The notes under the pieces: model-generated | What the model was told of the DNA's origin: nothing | The model's input: only the letters and a program-made list of their open reading frames with translations | The model's database searches: none | Position numbers and translations under genes: made by a program | NCBI GenBank assembly: GCA_001464815.1 | Contig: LNDW01000019.1 | Coordinates: 62,001 to 126,000, forward strand | DNA: 64,000 nucleotides | Direction of reading: 5' to 3' | From: Betaproteobacteria bacterium Ga0077527 | Lineage (GTDB): Bacteria > Pseudomonadota > Gammaproteobacteria > Burkholderiales > SG8-41 | Shown: piece after piece, positions 1 through 7,348 of the stretch | Position numbering within the stretch: the first letter of the stretch is position 1 | Layout: each line of letters opens with the position of its first letter

Positions 1-162
1 GGATTTATCGGCTGATCTGGGCCGGCTTACGCGATGGTTTTTGATAACGAAAATGAAGCTTCAAGAGGGAAATGCGCCTCTAAATCGGACAAAAATTCTT
101 TTATCACTTTGGGTTAGCGTGGTCCGACCCCTTAGTGGGACAGAGACCCCTTGTGAGCCGCA
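1..162. other. AT-richer left edge without a supported gene
   Basis: No gene could be supported here. Bases 1-120 look AT-richer than the rest of the window. On the + strand one frame reads a short open tail ending at a TGA at 42-44, which could be the end of a gene starting before the window, but 13 codons are too few to judge. The dispersed repeat starts at about 163, so this stretch is its left flank. Confidence 0.4.
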
Positions 163-396
163 GAGCAGCGCCGTCACGCCGGGAGGGGTCGGCGAGGACT
201 GTCTGAGCCCTGGCCGCGCAGCGGCTAGGGCGAGTTGCGCGCCCCGAAGGAAGTCACCTTGGGTGGCAGCCGCCCTGCGAGACGAGCAGCGCAGGGAAGT
301 CCGAAGGACCGGCGAGCCGGGGCGGTTTTTCTTTGGTTACTTTCTTTTGTCCGCACAAAAGAAAGTGACTAGCTGCCGGGCTACCCCCGGCGAAGT
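163..396 (+). repeat. Dispersed intergenic repeat, copy 1
   Basis: This stretch matches 8888-9090 over nearly its whole length, with shared blocks such as CACTGTCTGAGCCCT-like and AGGGAAGTCCGAAGGACCGG. It contains a hairpin whose arms are ACTTTCTTTTGT and ACAAAAGAAAGT (339-366). Copy 1 is longer than copy 2 because of an extra segment around 240-280. An open frame crosses it but is explained by the repeat. It does not look like an insertion sequence: there is no transposase and no target duplication was seen. Confidence 0.8.
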
Positions 397-427
397 CGAG
401 GCCCCGCGTTTCAACAACATCAAAAGT

Positions 428-451
428 AAAACCCCGCCGAAGCGGGGTTTT
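428..451 (-). terminator. Rho-independent terminator of the Bug gene
   Basis: A 10-bp perfect stem, AAAACCCCGC and GCGGGGTTTT, closes a four-base loop. Read on the minus strand it lies about 20 bases past the stop of the Bug gene at 472 and is followed by a T-rich run. It is symmetrical enough to work in both directions. Confidence 0.8.
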
Positions 452-471
452 ATTCCGAAGCAAGCCAAGCA

Positions 472-1446
472 CTACTCCGGCTTCGCACCCGAAGCCTTCA
501 CCACCTTCGCCCACTTCTTGGTTTCGGACTTGATGTAATTGGTGAATTCATCCGGCGTGCCGTAGGTGATCTCGAAGCCCACCGCGGCGAGGCGCTTGGC
601 AACGGCGGCATCCTGCAGCGACTTGTGGATCTCGCTGTTCAGGCGCGTGATCACCGGCTTGGGCGTGCCGGCCGGCGCGAGTACGCCGAACCAGGAACTC
701 GACTCGAAACCGGGATGGGTTTCAGCGATGGTCGGGATATCGGGCGTCGCCGGGGTGCGCTTGAGGCCGGTGGTAACGATGCCGAGCAGTTTGCCCGAGC
801 GCACATGCGGCAGTGTCGAGGCCATGCCGCTGATCATGACACGGATGTGGCCACCCAGCAGATCGGTGATGGCCTGACCGCTGCCGCGGTAGGGTACGTG
901 CTGCATGTCGATGCCGGCCATGTCATTGAGCAGTTCGCCGGTGAGGTGGCCGACGCTGGCGACACCGGCCGAGGCAAAGCTGACTTTTTTCGGGTTGGCC
1001 TTCACATGCGCGATGAACTCCTTGAAGTTCTTCGCCGGCAGCGAGGGATGGGTCACGAAAATGTTCGAGGCGCCGGCGACCTGGGTGATCGAGGCAAAAT
1101 CCTTGACCGGGTCGTAGGGCATCTTCTCGTAGAGGCTGGGGCCGATCGCGAGGTTGGCGATGTAGCCGAGTACGATGCTGTAGCCGTCAGCGGGGGCGCG
1201 GGCGACGATGGTCATGCCGATGTCGCCATTCGCACCGGGACGGTTGTCGACCACCACCTGCTGGCCGAGCAGTTCGGTCATGCGCGTGCCCATCGAGCGC
1301 GCCAGCGTGTCGGTACTGCCGCCGGGGGCGTAGGGCACGACAAAACGCACCGGGCGCTGAGGATAGGTCTGCGCTGCCACGGAGAATGTGGCCAATGAGG
1401 CTGCGGCAAAGGCTGCCGCAGCGAGCAGGGTCAGGCGCGCACTCAT
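472..1446 (-). CDS. Bug/TctC-family periplasmic substrate-binding protein
   Basis: This 324-residue protein belongs to the Bug (TctC) family of periplasmic receptors that bind small carboxylates or other organic acids, sometimes with a TctAB permease. It starts with a signal peptide (MSARLTLLAAAAF...) cleaved near AAQTYPQRP. It carries the family hallmarks RPVRFVVPYAPGGSTD near the N terminus, a DNRPGANGDIG-like loop and HVPYRGSGQA in the middle. The start at 1446 is preferred because it overlaps the stop of the small upstream gene as ATGA. No TctA or TctB gene is in the window, so it is an orphan receptor and its ligand is unknown. A terminator follows at 428-451. Confidence 0.9.
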   Translation of the reverse strand: MSARLTLLAAAAFAAASLATFSVAAQTYPQRPVRFVVPYAPGGSTDTLARSMGTRMTELLGQQVVVDNRPGANGDIGMTIVARAPADGYSIVLGYIANLAIGPSLYEKMPYDPVKDFASITQVAGASNIFVTHPSLPAKNFKEFIAHVKANPKKVSFASAGVASVGHLTGELLNDMAGIDMQHVPYRGSGQAITDLLGGHIRVMISGMASTLPHVRSGKLLGIVTTGLKRTPATPDIPTIAETHPGFESSSWFGVLAPAGTPKPVITRLNSEIHKSLQDAAVAKRLAAVGFEITYGTPDEFTNYIKSETKKWAKVVKASGAKPE

Positions 1447-1637
1447 CGGCGCAGCCCCGCGGGGTCGTTGCGCCAGCGTTCCCATGCGGCACGCTGGTCT
1501 TCGCGGATGCTGTCATCCTCGAGCAGATGGCGCACCAGCGCGGTGACGTCGGATTCGTAGATGCCGGAGCGTTTCTTGAACGCCCAGGTTTTGCCGGCGG
1601 GGAATACCGGCGATTGCGGTACTTTGTGATCACTCAT
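1443..1637 (-). CDS. Small hypothetical protein coupled to the Bug gene
   Basis: This 64-residue ORF ends in an ATGA overlap with the Bug gene, so the two are probably translationally coupled. The ATG at 1637 has a GGAGG ribosome-binding site 11 bases upstream; a GTG at 1649 is less likely because it overlaps that site. The protein is charged, with no signal peptide or membrane segment. The second half looks helical (DVTALVRHLLEDDSIREDQ). I do not recognise the family. The coupling suggests a role tied to the receptor, but that is inference. Confidence 0.55.
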   Translation of the reverse strand: MSDHKVPQSPVFPAGKTWAFKKRSGIYESDVTALVRHLLEDDSIREDQRAAWERWRNDPAGLRR

Positions 1638-1712
1638 GGCGGATGCCACCTCCGTTATTAAAAACTGCAGCCTGCGATGGGCTGCGCTGATTGCTTTTTT
1701 GTTGCCCGAGTT

Positions 1713-2111
1713 TTACTGCGCCGGCGGGTTCTGCGTCAATTCCGGTTGCCAGCCGTAGCAGGAACAGGTGTGTGAGATGCCGTCGGGAGAAAGGGGTTCG
1801 CGGATTTCAGCCCGCCCGCCGGAGCGCAACCAGCGCTGCAAGGCTTCACCGGTGCCGACCATGGCCAGACCGATCACCAGTGCCGCCGACCCCCCACGCG
1901 ACAGCGTGATCTGGCCACCAGTGGCCTGTGCCGGCGGCGGCGCGCCAAACGAGCCGCTGACCCGCGCATTGCCGGACTGTGCACTGCCGCGCACTGCAGC
2001 CCCGGTGGTCGTCGAAGTCTGGCCGCCTCCGCTGCTCTGCTGCCCATACAGCGTCGTCGTGCAGCCGGGCAGCACGATGATCAGCAGCAGGATCGGCAGG
2101 ACTTTGTTCAT
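1713..2111 (-). CDS. Small lipoprotein, function unknown
   Basis: This 132-residue protein begins with a lipoprotein signal: a short charged start, a hydrophobic run and the lipobox LPGC, giving a lipidated Cys17. The next 50 residues are rich in Gly, Ser, Thr and Gln and look disordered. A hydrophobic Gly/Ala segment around residues 75-95 (AALVIGLAMVGTGEAL) could be a glycine-zipper-like or membrane-associated stretch. The C terminus has two close Cys residues (CSCYGW). There is no ribosome-binding site; a TATACT hexamer sits six bases before the ATG, so the mRNA may be leaderless. The family was not recognised. Confidence 0.7.
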   Translation of the reverse strand: MNKVLPILLLIIVLPGCTTTLYGQQSSGGGQTSTTTGAAVRGSAQSGNARVSGSFGAPPPAQATGGQITLSRGGSAALVIGLAMVGTGEALQRWLRSGGRAEIREPLSPDGISHTCSCYGWQPELTQNPPAQ

Positions 2112-2117
2112 GCGCCA

Positions 2118-2123
2118 AGTATA
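2118..2123 (-). promoter_or_regulatory. Possible -10 hexamer giving a leaderless lipoprotein mRNA
   Basis: On the minus strand TATACT is followed by TGGCGC and then the ATG at 2111. Normal spacing would place transcription start at or next to the start codon. No clear -35 hexamer or Shine-Dalgarno sequence is visible. Confidence 0.35.
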
Positions 2124-2138
2124 CCGAGAAAATTAATC

Positions 2139-2157
2139 AATAAAAACAATGACTTAA
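2139..2157 (+). repeat. Recurrent AT-rich motif, site 1
   Basis: AATAAAAACAATGACTTAA. This is one of six intergenic copies of a motif with consensus AATAAAATCAATGRCTTAW. It points toward the possible small RNA that ends at 2353. Confidence 0.5.
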
Positions 2158-2237
2158 TTGGATTTTCGAAGCACCCGCGGAATTGAGGGCTAAAACAGTC
2201 GTTGATTGCCGCATCAACACACGCAGCATGGAGTTAC

Positions 2238-2353
2238 GGTGGAGTCCTCCAATGCATACAGCCCGACAGGTGTCGGGCTGTATGCAGGCTACCCCTGAGT
2301 CCGCCTCCCCGGTGGACCCTTCAGCGCAACGCTAAAACGTTGCGCTTTTTTTT
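2238..2353 (+). ncRNA. Possible small structured RNA
   Basis: The region between the lipoprotein and the DUF4340 gene holds nested structure on the + strand. A 16-bp perfect inverted repeat with a two-base centre (2253-2268 and 2271-2286) is enclosed by a second helix pairing GGTGGAGTC (2238-2246) with GAGTCCGCC (2297-2305), 8 of 9 positions. This is followed by an intrinsic terminator pointing right. No ORF on the + strand needs that terminator. I compared it mentally with 6S RNA, 4.5S RNA and tmRNA and saw no match. The 5' end is unknown and could reach back to about 2160. Confidence 0.4.
2323..2353 (+). terminator. Rightward intrinsic terminator
   Basis: AGCGCAACG and CGTTGCGCT form a 9-bp perfect stem around CTAAAA, followed by eight T residues on the + strand. 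The minus-strand gene that ends at 2356 would not get a T tract from it, so it fits a + strand transcript. Confidence 0.75.
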
Positions 2354-2355
2354 GC

Positions 2356-3489
2356 TTATCTCCCCGGCACGACCATCTGCTCACGCTTGAGCAGCAGCTG
2401 CGACACGGTTTTCGCAGGCAGCCGATAGGCCCACTGCGAACGGGCCTGCTCGAGCATCACCCGCGCTTCCAGGCGCTGCATCGCTTCGGCATAGTCCTTG
2501 TCGAGTTTTTCCTTGTCCTCGGGTTTTTCCTTCGGCTCGGACTTGCGCATCTTCGGCGGCGCGCCGCTGACCTTGAAGCGTACGATGGTTTCACCTTCTG
2601 CCTGCGGCGAGAGGCGGATCACGTAGGTCAGGTTGTCGAAGGTCTCGGCGGTAAGTACCGCGAGCTTGTCGTTGCCCAGCTTGTCGTCGGTGACGACATC
2701 GCTGAAAGCGAGGCTGCCCAGCGCGTTGGTCACCGACACCGCTGCGCTCGGGTTGAGCAGGCCGCCGCCGCCGATGAACTTCCACTGGCCCCACTCCTCG
2801 TCGCGGCCGATCTTCCAGCCCGACACACCTTCACCCGACAACTGCAACGAACGGATGCGATCGGCCTTGAAAAAATCCCTGGCCACCCAGGCGCCGGGTG
2901 CGGTGTCAGCCTTTTCCAGCGGGTCGGACACCACCACCACATTGTCGCCGCGTCCCGGTGCCAGCACATGGCGGCCGGCGGGCACGCCGTCCTTGGCATT
3001 GGGCAGCGGATTGAGCGGATCTTTTTTCAGCGAGATCTTGCCCAGCACCAGGCTGGACAGCACCTTGCCCGAGGCATCGGACAGCTCGACCAGCATGCCC
3101 ACACCTTCCTTCCCGTCCTTGCCGGTGCCCTTGCCCGGCACCAGCAGATTAAGCCGGCCGTGAAGGCTCGCGCCTACGGGCTCGGACTGCAGCACTTTGA
3201 CGTCGAGCAATTTCAGGATGAAGCTGCTGATCTCGGCGAAGTCGGCCGGATAACCGCCGCGCTGCTCCACGCGCCAGACCTTGTCCTTCAGCACCAGTGT
3301 GGTTTCACCGTCGGCATCGTGCAGGCGCACCCTGGCGATGTCGCTGATTTTCAGTTCGGGCATCAGCCGCGCGCCGATCTTCGCGCCGCTGTCGCGGTAG
3401 GCGGTGATCTCCTTCCAGAACATGGCGAGACTGGCGCCGCCGAGCAACGCCACGGCGAGCAGCAGCCACAGGAATTGCTTGCGGTTCAT
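2356..3489 (-). CDS. DUF4340-type auxiliary protein of a Gld-like ABC system
   Basis: This 377-residue protein has an N-terminal membrane anchor (residues 5-24, FLWLLLAVALLGGASLAMFW) and a long extracytoplasmic part. Repeated segments such as VRLHDADGETTLVLKD and WKIGRDEEWGQWKF fit the DUF4340 pattern. It is the last gene of a four-gene operon and its ATG overlaps the previous stop as ATGA, so it is translationally coupled to the GldG-like protein. DUF4340 proteins usually sit beside such ABC genes, but their role is unknown. The C-terminal third is rich in Lys and Glu (KPEDKEKLDKDY) and may be a helical linker. Confidence 0.8.
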   Translation of the reverse strand: MNRKQFLWLLLAVALLGGASLAMFWKEITAYRDSGAKIGARLMPELKISDIARVRLHDADGETTLVLKDKVWRVEQRGGYPADFAEISSFILKLLDVKVLQSEPVGASLHGRLNLLVPGKGTGKDGKEGVGMLVELSDASGKVLSSLVLGKISLKKDPLNPLPNAKDGVPAGRHVLAPGRGDNVVVVSDPLEKADTAPGAWVARDFFKADRIRSLQLSGEGVSGWKIGRDEEWGQWKFIGGGGLLNPSAAVSVTNALGSLAFSDVVTDDKLGNDKLAVLTAETFDNLTYVIRLSPQAEGETIVRFKVSGAPPKMRKSEPKEKPEDKEKLDKDYAEAMQRLEARVMLEQARSQWAYRLPAKTVSQLLLKREQMVVPGR

Positions 3490-5405
3490 GATGTACGCAT
3501 CCCGCTTTGTATTCTCATGTTGGCCTTGCGCCGCTTGACGATGGCAAGCCCGATGCCGAGCATGGCCACCAGCAGCGGCACCAGCGCGATGTTGATGATC
3601 TTGGTGCGCATCTGCAGCGCTTCGGTGTCCTCACGCAGGTTCTTGCGAACCTCCTTCAGCTCCTTGCGCGTCTCGATCGATTTCTTGCGGAAGTTTTCCA
3701 GTTCGGCCTGCTGCTCCGCGGTCAGGATCGCGCCGCCGCTGGCCGAGGCCGATTTGCCGCCCTTCTGCAGTGCTTGCAGCTTCTCGGTGGTCTGGTTCAG
3801 GCTGTCCTCGAGGCCCTTGATCTTGCCGAGGTAGGCCTCCTGGGCACGCGCCTCCATCTGCTTGATCACCGTCAGCGGCCGGCTGAACGCGGCGCGGCTG
3901 CGCAGGTTGATCAGCGCGCTGTCTCCGGCCATCTGCTCGACCAGGCCCTGGGCGAAGGCGAGATTGCCGTTGCGCGGCACCGCCACGCGCTGGCCGAACA
4001 TTTCCTGGATGTCGACCGCGGCGCCGTCGGTCAGCATGTCGACATCGCCGACCACGACCACGGTGTTTTCCGCCGCCGATTCGCGCAGGTGGGCCTTGCG
4101 GTCGGCTTCAAACTGCGCAGCATCCACCGGCTTGCCTCGGGCGAAGGGATCGGCAGGCTTGCCATTGGGGAAGGCCGTCCTGAACTTGCCGGTGATGCGC
4201 ATCGCCAGCGGCTCTTCCTGGCCCGAGGGCTGGAAGCCGCGGGTCGAAGGTTCGCCCGACAGCGTGGCAATGATCAGGTCGGCGAGCATCGAGTTCTTCG
4301 AGGTGCGCACCAGGGTGGTCTGCTTCAGGCCTTCGGGCAGCTTGACCTGGAAACTCGCGGCAAATGGCAGCAGCAGCGTGCCGACCTGGCTGGTCACCAC
4401 ATCATCAAGGTTCAGCGCCTCGGTGTTCAGCGACAGCAGCGTCGGCAGCAGGCGCGGGCCTTCGCCGCTGGCGAAGGTGAGGTCGGCGACGACCTTGCCC
4501 TGGCTCGGCTCGACACCCCAGGCCTTGAACAGCGTCGGCAGGTTGGAATTGCCCGCCGCGTTGCCACCAAAGGGATTCTGCATGTCCGGCTGCTGGTCGA
4601 AATAGGCGTAGCTGTCGACGAAGGCGATCACCTTGCCGCCGCGCAGCACGAACTGGTCGATGGCGTACTCGGTCGGCTCGAGGATGTCGCGCGGATGAAT
4701 CACCAGCAGGACCTTGATGTCGTCATCGATCCGCGCAGCGTTCATCTCGACCTTGCGCACATCAAAAATGCGCTTGAGTTCGGAAGCCAGCACCCAGGGT
4801 TCGGTCGGCTGCTGCTTTTTCACCGGATCCAGCGAGCGGCCGAGCACCGGCAGGTTGCTCATGATGCCGATCACCGGCTTTTTCGCCTGCGCCACCTGCG
4901 ATATCGAACGCACGATGTCGTATTCGAGCAGGCGTTCGCGGTCGGGCGTCAGCACGGGAATCGCCGACTTCTGGTCGAGGAAGGACACCGACAGGCCGAG
5001 GTAGAACTTCTCGCCGGTGTTGGTCATCTGGCCTTCGACGTTGTCGAGTGCCGCTGATTCCTCGGCATCCGAGTCCGGCTCGGGATTGAATTTCTCGATG
5101 ATGACCCTGCCGCCGGAAGCCGCCTTGAATTCGTTCAGCACATCCTCGACGCGGCTGGCGAAGGTCTTCAGTCCGGGCGGCACGGTGGCGCTGCCCTGCG
5201 AGTAATAGAAACGGATTTTCACCGGCGCTTCGAGCTTGCCGAGAATCGAGCGTGTGCCCTCGGACAGCGTGTAGACGCGGCCTTCGGTGAGGTCGATACG
5301 CGCATTGAAGGCGCTGAACAGGAAGTTGGCGGCGATCAGGATCACCGCCAGCGCGATGATGCCGCCGGCGGAATAGATCAGGGTTTCGAGGTTCTTGTTT
5401 TTCAT
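3486..5405 (-). CDS. GldG-like ABC auxiliary protein
   Basis: This 639-residue protein resembles GldG-type auxiliary subunits of ABC-2 transporters. It has an N-terminal membrane segment (residues about 13-32) followed by the conserved start of the extracytoplasmic domain (RIDLTEGRVYTLSEGTRSIL). A large Rossmann-like region follows. The C terminus has a coiled-coil stretch (residues about 545-605, rich in Glu, Lys and Gln) and a second membrane segment (about 610-630) ending in a basic tail. The ATG at 5405 is preferred over the GTG at 5423, which overlaps the permease. In gliding Bacteroidetes the GldAFG complex is required for motility; here gliding is not implied. Confidence 0.8.
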   Translation of the reverse strand: MKNKNLETLIYSAGGIIALAVILIAANFLFSAFNARIDLTEGRVYTLSEGTRSILGKLEAPVKIRFYYSQGSATVPPGLKTFASRVEDVLNEFKAASGGRVIIEKFNPEPDSDAEESAALDNVEGQMTNTGEKFYLGLSVSFLDQKSAIPVLTPDRERLLEYDIVRSISQVAQAKKPVIGIMSNLPVLGRSLDPVKKQQPTEPWVLASELKRIFDVRKVEMNAARIDDDIKVLLVIHPRDILEPTEYAIDQFVLRGGKVIAFVDSYAYFDQQPDMQNPFGGNAAGNSNLPTLFKAWGVEPSQGKVVADLTFASGEGPRLLPTLLSLNTEALNLDDVVTSQVGTLLLPFAASFQVKLPEGLKQTTLVRTSKNSMLADLIIATLSGEPSTRGFQPSGQEEPLAMRITGKFRTAFPNGKPADPFARGKPVDAAQFEADRKAHLRESAAENTVVVVGDVDMLTDGAAVDIQEMFGQRVAVPRNGNLAFAQGLVEQMAGDSALINLRSRAAFSRPLTVIKQMEARAQEAYLGKIKGLEDSLNQTTEKLQALQKGGKSASASGGAILTAEQQAELENFRKKSIETRKELKEVRKNLREDTEALQMRTKIINIALVPLLVAMLGIGLAIVKRRKANMRIQSGMRTS

Positions 5406-5412
5406 GTTCGTG

Positions 5413-6246
5413 TTATCCCGCACGCTGGTTGCGGATGATCACGCCGGTGACAAACAGCATGAAGCCGATCACCGAGCCGAAGAACACCACATCACGGGTA
5501 TCCAGCACACCGCGCTGGAAGCCTTCGAAGTGGGTCATCACCGAGAACGCGGCAATCACTTCAACCACCACCGGGCTGGCGTAGCGGGTCAAGAGGTCGG
5601 TCACCGGCGAGTAGCCTGCGAGGATCAGGAACAGGCAGATCATCACCGACAGGATGAAGCTGATCACCTGATTACGGGTCAGCGCGGAAGTCATGCAGCT
5701 CACCGCGAGGTAGGAACCGGCCAGCATCAGGCTGCCGACATAGCCGGCGAAGATCACGCCGTTGTCGGGGTCGCCGAAGTAGTTGACGGTGATCGCCACC
5801 GGGAAGGTCAGTACCAGCGCCAGCGCAAGGAACAGCCAGGAGGCGAGGAACTTGCCGACGATGGCCTGCCAGGTGGTCACCGGCATGGTCAGCAGCAGCT
5901 CCATCGTGCCGAGGCGCCGCTCTTCCGACCACAGGCGCATGCCCGCGGCCGGCACCAGGAACAGGTAGAGCCAGGGATGCCAAGTGAAGAAGGACACCAG
6001 CGAGGCTTCGCCGCGCTCGAAGAAATTGCCGATGGTGAAGGTGAAAAAACCGGTGAGCAGCAGGAAGATCACCAGGAACACATAGGCAATCGGCGAGGTG
6101 AAGTAACCCGCCAGCTCGCGCTTCATGATGGTGCGGATGTTGGCCAGGGCCGTTCCCGAGCGTCCCGCCGCAGCACTGAAAAGGGTGGCGGACTGTGCGG
6201 CCACCGGGGCCGGGGATGTTGGCTGCTGCTGGATCTGTTCACTCAT
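5413..6246 (-). CDS. ABC-2 type permease (GldF-like)
   Basis: This 277-residue integral membrane protein is the permease of the four-gene ABC operon. After a 35-residue cytoplasmic tail it reads IMKRELAGYFTSPIAYVFLVIFLLL, typical of ABC-2 permeases of the GldF/NosY group. About six membrane segments follow, and a cytoplasmic loop has the conserved RLWSEERRLGTMELLLTMPV pattern (partly quoted). The ATG overlaps the stop of the ATPase gene as ATGA, and seven bases separate it from the GldG-like gene. Together the proteins should form an exporter or mechanical ABC complex of unknown substrate. Confidence 0.85.
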   Translation of the reverse strand: MSEQIQQQPTSPAPVAAQSATLFSAAAGRSGTALANIRTIMKRELAGYFTSPIAYVFLVIFLLLTGFFTFTIGNFFERGEASLVSFFTWHPWLYLFLVPAAGMRLWSEERRLGTMELLLTMPVTTWQAIVGKFLASWLFLALALVLTFPVAITVNYFGDPDNGVIFAGYVGSLMLAGSYLAVSCMTSALTRNQVISFILSVMICLFLILAGYSPVTDLLTRYASPVVVEVIAAFSVMTHFEGFQRGVLDTRDVVFFGSVIGFMLFVTGVIIRNQRAG

Positions 6247-6977
6247 GCTTGCACCTTTACCGTGTCAGGCAGCGTAATCGCGCGGAACACCTCGTCGAGC
6301 TTGCCTTCGGGCGAGCGCGCCTTCAGTTCCGCCGGGGTGCCGCTGGCGACGATGCGGCCGCGGTCGATGATGATCACCCGCGAGCAGGCGGCTTCCACTT
6401 CTTCAAGAATATGGGTGGAGAAAATCACCACCTTGCTCTCGCCGAGGCGCTTGATCAGGCCGCGCACCTCGTGCTTCTGGTTCGGATCAAGGCCGTCTGT
6501 CGGCTCATCGAGGATCAGCACATCCGGGTCATGGATCAGCGACTGCGCGAGGCAGGTCCGATGCTTGTAACCCTTGGACAGCGTGTCGATCGACTGGTAG
6601 AGCACGTTCTCGAGGAAGCACAGCTCCACCGCGCGATGCACCGCGCGCTTGCGGGCATCGCCCTGCAGGCCGCGCAGTTCGGCGCAGAAATTGAGGAAGC
6701 CGTTGACCGTCATGTCGGCATAACCCGGCGCGTTCTCCGGCAGGTAGCCGATCAGGCGTTTGGCCGCGATCGGATCCTCGACCATGTCATGGCCGCCGAC
6801 GGTGATACGACCCGAAGTGGGCGGGTAATAGCCGGTGACCATGCGCATCGTGGTCGACTTGCCGGCGCCGTTGGGACCCAGAAAACCCAGCACTTCACCG
6901 CGTTCGACGCTGAACGACACGTCGTTGACGGCGAGTTTGGGGCCGAAGGCCTTCACCAGATGTTCGACTTTGATCAA
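6243..6977 (-). CDS. ABC transporter ATP-binding protein (GldA-like)
   Basis: This 244-residue ATPase powers the GldFG-like membrane proteins encoded downstream. It has Walker A GPNGAGKST, a signature LSKGYKHR in place of the usual LSGGQ, as is common in ABC-2 exporters, Walker B VLILDEPTDGLDP, and the switch His in FSTHILEEVEA. The start is placed at TTG 6977, giving the family-typical beginning (M)IKVEHLVKAFG, with GGAGAG just upstream; a TTG at 7001 would run through that site. A promoter may lie near 7036-7063. Confidence 0.85.
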   Translation of the reverse strand: MIKVEHLVKAFGPKLAVNDVSFSVERGEVLGFLGPNGAGKSTTMRMVTGYYPPTSGRITVGGHDMVEDPIAAKRLIGYLPENAPGYADMTVNGFLNFCAELRGLQGDARKRAVHRAVELCFLENVLYQSIDTLSKGYKHRTCLAQSLIHDPDVLILDEPTDGLDPNQKHEVRGLIKRLGESKVVIFSTHILEEVEAACSRVIIIDRGRIVASGTPAELKARSPEGKLDEVFRAITLPDTVKVQA

Positions 6978-7035
6978 TGCCTCTCTCCGTTCAGGGCGCA
7001 ACCGTCATGCAGCCGCGCGTTTTTTGTGGCGGATT

Positions 7036-7063
7036 AGATAATGCCGGCCGTCAAAAATTCAAT
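7036..7063 (-). promoter_or_regulatory. Possible promoter of the Gld-like operon
   Basis: On the minus strand TTGAAT (7063-7058) and TATCTA (7041-7036) are 16 bases apart, about 60 bases before the ATPase start. Both hexamers are only partial matches to the sigma-70 consensus. Confidence 0.3.
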
Positions 7064-7113
7064 ACTTCCGGCGCTGTCGCAGGACAACGCCGCACCGCCC
7101 TTGGGTGATGCTC

Positions 7114-7132
7114 ATAACCCATTGATTTTATT
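7114..7132 (-). repeat. Recurrent AT-rich motif, site 2
   Basis: On the minus strand AATAAAATCAATGGGTTAT, in the gap between the tRNA gene and the Gld-like operon, pointing toward the operon. Confidence 0.5.
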
Positions 7133-7183
7133 CGGTTATTTTTCTACCGCTACTAGCCCGCGGTAATCACCGACCGGCAGTGG

Positions 7184-7259
7184 TGGTGCCGACAGTCTGA
7201 ATCGAACAGACGACCTACCGCTTACAAGGCGGTTGCTCTACCAACTGAGCTATGCCGGC
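7184..7259 (-). tRNA. tRNA-Thr (anticodon TGT)
   Basis: The minus strand folds as a standard 76-base tRNA. The acceptor arms are GCCGGCA and TGTCGGC with discriminator A. The D arm contains AGCTCAGTTGGTAGAGC, and the anticodon stem CCGC/GCGG encloses CTTGTAA, giving anticodon TGT (reads ACA, threonine). The T arm is GTCTG-TTCGATT-CAGAC. CCA is encoded at 7186-7184 and a second CCA follows. It stands alone and is divergent from the dehydrogenase gene. Confidence 0.97.
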
Positions 7260-7268
7260 GGGTGGCGC

Positions 7269-7274
7269 ATTATA
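7269..7274 (-). promoter_or_regulatory. -10 element of tRNA-Thr
   Basis: TATAAT on the minus strand ends ten bases before the mature tRNA 5' end, which would put transcription start about 3 bases upstream of the tRNA. No good -35 is visible at 17 bases. Confidence 0.5.
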
Positions 7275-7312
7275 TAGTGCCCCGCCCCCGTGGCGCCGCT
7301 GCTTCCGCTTCC

Positions 7313-7318
7313 TATAAT
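7313..7318 (+). promoter_or_regulatory. -10 element of the dehydrogenase gene
   Basis: A perfect TATAAT lies 30 bases before the ATG at 7349, giving a leader of roughly 24 bases. The -35 region is GC-rich and not recognisable. Confidence 0.45.
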
Positions 7319-7348
7319 GGGCGCCTTCCGAATACCTCCTGGACCGCA

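Noticed and set aside
41-538. Possible 165-residue gene at the left edge
   Set aside because: Most of it is translation of the dispersed repeat and the terminator, and it overlaps the end of the Bug gene.
2238-2353. Assignment to 6S RNA, 4.5S RNA or tmRNA
   Set aside because: The conserved core sequences of these RNAs were not found; only the general presence of structure and a terminator is supported.
3507-5057. Long + strand open frame of 516 codons
   Set aside because: It lies antisense to the GldG-like gene and has no recognisable motif; its His/Gln/Arg-rich composition marks it as a shadow.
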